9,664 nt of DNA from Ferruginibacter sp. (GTDB lineage Bacteria; Bacteroidota; Bacteroidia; Chitinophagales; Chitinophagaceae). The translations under genes were made by a program, and so were the position numbers. The DNA lies in the NCBI GenBank assembly GCA_018057635.1, contig JAGPDJ010000061.1, positions 1 to 9,664 on the forward strand, in the 5' to 3' direction. Positions within the stretch are counted from its first letter, which is position 1. Every line of letters starts with the position of its first letter. The notes below the pieces were generated by a model, which saw only the letters and a list, made by a program, of their open reading frames with translations, did no database searches and was not told the origin of the DNA. Shown here in pieces: positions 6,169 through 9,664 of the stretch.

Positions 6169-7272
6169 ATGTCTAAAATTACTTTCAACAACAAAAACAA
6201 CGAATTTTATCAGTCACTTAAAAAAAGTGTTGATGATTATTTTGTAAAGAATAATATTAAACAAACCGGCGACTGGCGCTTGTTTATTAAAACATACATT
6301 TTAGTTGGCTCTTCCCTTCTTTTTTATGGCTTGTTAATGCTGGTTAAAATGGACGTAGTTCCTGCGCTGCTTTTATGTGCAGCGCTCGGGTTTTCACTTT
6401 CCTTTATCGGGTTCAGTGTAATGCATGATGCAAATCATGGCAGTTATTCCGGCAACTCAAAATTAAATGATGCCCTTGGTTTATCACTGAATGCATTAGG
6501 TGCCAGTTCTTATTTCTGGAAACAAAAGCACAACATCATTCATCATACTTATACCAATGTTGATGGTATAGATGATGATATTGCCAAGAGCCCGATCATA
6601 CGTCAGTGCGAATCGCAGAAATGGGTTCCCGCTCATAAAGTACAGCACATTTACCTGTTGTTTGTATATTCTCTCTCTACTATTTTCTGGATTTATATCA
6701 TGGATTTCACTAAGTATTTCAGCCGCAAGATATACACTACAGAAGCATGGAAAATGGGTTTGAAAAACCATATTATTTTCTGGGTTACAAAGATTTATTA
6801 TGTGGCTGTTTTCATCGTTATTCCCATCATGGTTTGGGGTTGGCAGGGTTGGTTGATTGGCTATTTGCTGATGAATGTGGTAATGGGGTTAACCCTTTCA
6901 CTCGTATTTCAACTGGCGCATGTGGTGGAAAATACAGAGTTTGAACACATTGGCCTGGATGAAACAAAACACCTGGAAACAGCCTGGGCAGAATTTCAAA
7001 TTAGAACCACTTCTAATTTTGCGATGAACAATAAATTAATTTCCTGGTTGGTTGGCGGATTGAATTTCCAGGTAGAACATCACCTGTTTCCAAGGGTTAG
7101 CCATATTCATTACCCGGCATTGAGTAAGATCGTACAGGAGAAATGTATTGAATTCCATCTCCCTTATAATTATTATCCTACACTGATGGGCGCCATTGCA
7201 TCACATTTCAGAACAATGAAAATGCTGGGACATAAACCTGCTCAGGAAGTACTTCAGGCGCAGGCAGCTTAA
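6169..7272 (+). CDS. Membrane fatty acid desaturase, front-end (acyl-CoA/acyl-lipid) type
   Basis: A 367-residue integral membrane di-iron desaturase that introduces a double bond into an acyl chain using O2 and electrons from a carrier. The three histidine boxes are intact: H86DANH90, H121NIIHH126 and Q301VEHH305, plus H250 in QLAHVVE. Glutamine in place of the first histidine of box three is the signature of front-end (delta-5/delta-6 type) desaturases. Hydrophobic hairpins lie at about 42-85, 160-180, 203-222 and 226-250. The N-terminus has no cytochrome b5 domain (no HPGG motif), so electrons must come from a separate ferredoxin or cytochrome b5-like partner not visible here. It probably has its own promoter and converges on gldB with a one-base gap. 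The position of the double bond cannot be read from the sequence. Confidence 0.95.
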   Translation: MSKITFNNKNNEFYQSLKKSVDDYFVKNNIKQTGDWRLFIKTYILVGSSLLFYGLLMLVKMDVVPALLLCAALGFSLSFIGFSVMHDANHGSYSGNSKLNDALGLSLNALGASSYFWKQKHNIIHHTYTNVDGIDDDIAKSPIIRQCESQKWVPAHKVQHIYLLFVYSLSTIFWIYIMDFTKYFSRKIYTTEAWKMGLKNHIIFWVTKIYYVAVFIVIPIMVWGWQGWLIGYLLMNVVMGLTLSLVFQLAHVVENTEFEHIGLDETKHLETAWAEFQIRTTSNFAMNNKLISWLVGGLNFQVEHHLFPRVSHIHYPALSKIVQEKCIEFHLPYNYYPTLMGAIASHFRTMKMLGHKPAQEVLQAQAA

Positions 7273-7273
7273 T

Positions 7274-8281
7274 TTAAGGTTTGTATTTGGCAGTTGAGAA
7301 AATTGTTTCAGCAGGAGTGTTTATGAGTTGATTCAGTTTTAAATCCTTGTTTTTAGACATGTATTTTTTTACGATCTGCCAGCCAAGGAATGAACCGATG
7401 TTTCCCGGAGAATCTTCTCCAAGTTCCTGTGTTTTAGGCCCTTCTCCAATATAATTTTTTATCACATTGTTATCGATCGTTTGTAAAAGTTCATTCTGGG
7501 TAAAAAGATTCCAGATGCGTGCCTCATTTTTATAACAGGCAGCCAGTTGTTCTTTTGTATATCCTATAAGCATATATTCATCTTTGGCAGGCAATAGCCT
7601 GTTTAAAACATATAATCTCTTTCCTTTTTCCACCATTTGATTGACCAGGCTGGCATCCTCATTTTTTTCAGGATACATATCCAGCACCATATTTTTCATT
7701 GCGTTAATAGCAATATATGCAGGTTCAAATCTCCTTGAAATATAACCGGCATATACTTCCTGTACAATAGATTGTTTGTACATTGAAAAGTCTTTACCAA
7801 GGTGATGATGCAATCCAACTACCAGGGCATCTTCTGTTAAAATATCTCCAAAACCATCTAACGGGCCAATGTATGTGATTATTTTTTTGGGTGTTTTATA
7901 TGCCGGAAAATAATGATTCATGAACTGTAACCCCTTTTTTATTTCATTTTCATATGGTTTGAAACTGGAAAATACTTTTGTAGATGTATCATACAAATTT
8001 CTGTATGCACTGATGAATCCTTTTACATATATAATGGCTGTATCTGCAGGCCAGCGGGGATCTACGTTTAATACAAGTGATAAAAAATTTTCACCAAAAG
8101 AAGGGTATTTTGAAATCAGCTGGTCCAGCTGTGGTGCCAGGTTGTTCGTGTCCAGTGAAAAAAGGTCCTGTTCAAACCTGCTGGTTTTCAATTCAATTTT
8201 TATATTTGAAACATCTGGTTCTTTTTCATTGTTACAGGAAAAAAATACGACTGCCAGCATCAAACTTATTATCAAACGCAT
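7274..8281 (-). CDS. gldB: GldB family lipoprotein (gliding motility-associated)
   Basis: A 335-residue protein with a short lipoprotein signal: MRLIISLMLAVVFFSC with the lipidated Cys at 16, so it is expected in the cell envelope. GldB hallmarks are SRFEQDLFSLD (34-44), ISKYPSFGENFLSLVLNVDP (56-75), KRLYVLNRLLPAKDEYMLIGYT (221-242), YKNEARIWNLFTQNELL (250-266) and, near the end, SPGNIGSFLGWQIVKKYM (291-308). In flavobacteria gldB is needed for gliding, but the family also occurs in non-motile Bacteroidota, so motility cannot be concluded. The usual companion gldC does not follow it here: the next gene downstream is the convergent desaturase. It diverges from nadE across 76 bases. Confidence 0.92.
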   Translation of the reverse strand: MRLIISLMLAVVFFSCNNEKEPDVSNIKIELKTSRFEQDLFSLDTNNLAPQLDQLISKYPSFGENFLSLVLNVDPRWPADTAIIYVKGFISAYRNLYDTSTKVFSSFKPYENEIKKGLQFMNHYFPAYKTPKKIITYIGPLDGFGDILTEDALVVGLHHHLGKDFSMYKQSIVQEVYAGYISRRFEPAYIAINAMKNMVLDMYPEKNEDASLVNQMVEKGKRLYVLNRLLPAKDEYMLIGYTKEQLAACYKNEARIWNLFTQNELLQTIDNNVIKNYIGEGPKTQELGEDSPGNIGSFLGWQIVKKYMSKNKDLKLNQLINTPAETIFSTAKYKP

Positions 8282-8291
8282 AAAGGATTAA

Positions 8292-8338
8292 TTTAACTTT
8301 ACAAAAGAAACGCATTTAAAGAGAATTATAAAGTTAAA
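8292..8338. promoter_or_regulatory. Inverted repeat in the divergent gldB-nadE promoter region
   Basis: TTTAACTTTA (8292-8301) and TAAAGTTAAA (8329-8338) are perfect 10-base inverted arms with 27 bases between them. Each arm contains TAACTTTA, one base off the -7 consensus TAnnTTTG, pointing toward nadE (plus strand) and gldB (minus strand). They could be face-to-face promoters or the two half sites of a regulator. No good -33 element is seen on either strand, and the region is AT-rich. Confidence 0.35.
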
Positions 8339-8357
8339 AACCTACTAAGATCATTGC

Positions 8358-9664
8358 ATGAAAATATTTTTGGCTCAACAAAATTATCATATTGGCAATT
8401 TTGAAAGTAATACCCGAAAAATCATTGATGCAATCAGCCATGCAAAACAACAGGGTGGCGATATCATAGTTTTCAGCGAGTTGTGTGTATGTGGTTATCC
8501 TCCCCGCGATTTTTTATATTTCAAAGACTTTATTGATAAATGTTACCAGGCAATTGATGAGATAAGGATGCATGCAGACGGTATTGCAGTATTAATCGGC
8601 GCTCCGCACAGAAATACAGAAACAAGCGGTAAAGACCTTTTTAATGCAGCTTATTTCCTGGCCGATAAAGAGATCAGGCAGGTGATTCACAAAACCTGTT
8701 TACCTACATACGATGTATTTGATGAAGACCGTTATTTTGAACCGGCAGCCAATTGGAGTATTGTAACTTTTCAGGATAAGAGAATTGCAGTCACCATTTG
8801 TGAAGACATCTGGAACCTGGGTGATAACCCTTTATATCTATATTGTCCCATGGATAAGTTGATGGAACAACAGCCTGAAGTAATGATCAACCTTTCTGCA
8901 TCTCCCTTTGATTATACACATGATGAAGACCGCAAAGCAGCTGTAAAAGCAAACGTACTGAAATATAAGATCCCTATGTTTTATTGCAACGGGGTTGGCA
9001 GCCAGACAGAAATTGTATTTGACGGCACATCACTTGTTTTTGACAAACATGCCAATTTATGCGGGCAACTGGCGAGTTTCAAAGAAGACCTGCAAAGTTT
9101 CACCTTACATGACGACGGTACCATTGCAGGCGAAGTGATTGAACCTGCAGATAAAATTTCAGCAAGCGAATGCAATCCGGCAAATCTTGATGAAGGTTTG
9201 AATATTGAACATATTTACGAAGCGCTGCTGATGGGCATTCGTGATTATTTCTCCAAAATGGGATTTAAAAAAGCGATACTTGGCAGCAGTGGCGGCATCG
9301 ACAGCGCTGTTACCCTTTCCCTTGCCTGTAAAGCACTGGGCAGCGAAAATGTTCATGCCATCCTGATGCCATCCCAATATTCAACTTCACATTCTGTTTC
9401 AGATGCAGAACAACTGAGCAGGAACCTTCAAAATAAGTATGATGTCATTCCGATAAAAAATATTTATGAAGCTTTTTTAACTGAGTTAAATCCATATTTT
9501 AAGGACCTTCCTTTTAATGTTACAGAAGAAAATATTCAAAGTCGAACAAGGGGGAACCTGTTAATGGCATTGGCCAATAAGTTCAATTATATATTGCTCA
9601 ACACTTCAAATAAAAGCGAACTGGCTACAGGTTACGGTACTTTGTATGGAGATATGGCCGGTGG
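8358..9664 (+). CDS. nadE: Glutamine-dependent NAD+ synthetase (partial, C-terminus missing)
   Basis: Makes NAD from nicotinate adenine dinucleotide, ATP and glutamine, the last step of NAD synthesis. The frame is open from the ATG at 8358 to the right edge (435 complete codons, no stop). The N-terminal nitrilase-type glutaminase domain (about 1-265) has the full catalytic triad: E41 in FSELCVCGYPP, K112 in HKTCLPTY and C148 in TICEDIWN. The C-terminal synthetase domain starts about residue 283 and has the PP-loop GSSGGIDSA (309-317), SRTRGNLLMALAN (395-407) and LNTSNKSELATGYGTLYGD (414-432), which bind ATP and the dinucleotide. The family's usual length of 540 to 690 residues suggests at least 100 are missing to the right. 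Having the glutaminase domain means it need not rely on free ammonia. It diverges from gldB. Confidence 0.97.
   Translation, partial: MKIFLAQQNYHIGNFESNTRKIIDAISHAKQQGGDIIVFSELCVCGYPPRDFLYFKDFIDKCYQAIDEIRMHADGIAVLIGAPHRNTETSGKDLFNAAYFLADKEIRQVIHKTCLPTYDVFDEDRYFEPAANWSIVTFQDKRIAVTICEDIWNLGDNPLYLYCPMDKLMEQQPEVMINLSASPFDYTHDEDRKAAVKANVLKYKIPMFYCNGVGSQTEIVFDGTSLVFDKHANLCGQLASFKEDLQSFTLHDDGTIAGEVIEPADKISASECNPANLDEGLNIEHIYEALLMGIRDYFSKMGFKKAILGSSGGIDSAVTLSLACKALGSENVHAILMPSQYSTSHSVSDAEQLSRNLQNKYDVIPIKNIYEAFLTELNPYFKDLPFNVTEENIQSRTRGNLLMALANKFNYILLNTSNKSELATGYGTLYGDMAG

Noticed and set aside
6496..6944. Open frames in other frames inside the desaturase gene
   Set aside because: They overlap intact histidine boxes and membrane segments of the desaturase.
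7920..8291. Plus-strand open frames antisense to gldB
   Set aside because: gldB has a lipobox and conserved blocks over its whole length. The antisense products match nothing I recognise.
8981..9377. Minus-strand open frames antisense to nadE
   Set aside because: They lie opposite the glutaminase and PP-loop domains of nadE, which are continuous and conserved.
1..9664. Search by eye for tRNA, rRNA, riboswitch, CRISPR, insertion sequence or phage features
   Set aside because: No cloverleaf ending in CCA, regular spaced repeats, transposase or integrase motifs, or long terminal inverted repeats were seen. A short structured RNA could still be missed without covariance-model searches.

Overview
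The window looks like ordinary chromosome from a member of the Bacteroidota, most likely the Chitinophagaceae. This is an inference from gene content: a GldB-type lipoprotein, a DUF4783 protein next to nadC, a CXXCH haem-binding-domain protein, and an ECF sigma factor followed by a membrane-anchored beta-barrel-type protein. The DNA is AT-rich, Shine-Dalgarno sites are poor, and several upstream regions carry matches to the Bacteroidota -7 element TAnnTTTG. There are eleven protein genes (two cut by the window edges), no RNA genes, no mobile elements and no CRISPR. Every gap between genes is shorter than 300 bases.

Left part, minus strand (1-3732). gpmI (phosphoglycerate mutase) is followed 11 bases later by a small membrane-anchored CXXCH haem-binding protein, and this pair ends at a probable intrinsic terminator (about 1570-1601). 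Next comes a separate unit: an ECF sigma factor (924-1505) and, 60 bases after it, the start of a large protein (from 863, running off the left edge). That protein has a short cytoplasmic head, one inner-membrane segment, a long low-complexity periplasmic stretch and what looks like the start of an outer-membrane beta-barrel. This sigma/barrel pair is the most interesting item in the window.

Middle, plus strand (3866-7272). A secreted DUF4783 protein, divergent from gpmI and with a sigma-54-like site upstream, is followed by a strong hairpin terminator. Then come nadC (quinolinate phosphoribosyltransferase) with a -7 element so close that its mRNA could be leaderless, an eIF1/SUI1-family protein just after it, apaG, and a front-end-type fatty acid desaturase. 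The desaturase converges on gldB with a single base between their stop codons.

Right part. gldB (minus) and nadE (plus, glutamine-dependent NAD synthetase, cut at the right edge) diverge from a 76-base region containing a 10-base inverted repeat. nadC and nadE catalyse separate steps of NAD synthesis, so the neighbourhood has an NAD theme, but the genes do not form one operon. Apart from the sigma/barrel pair the content is housekeeping.
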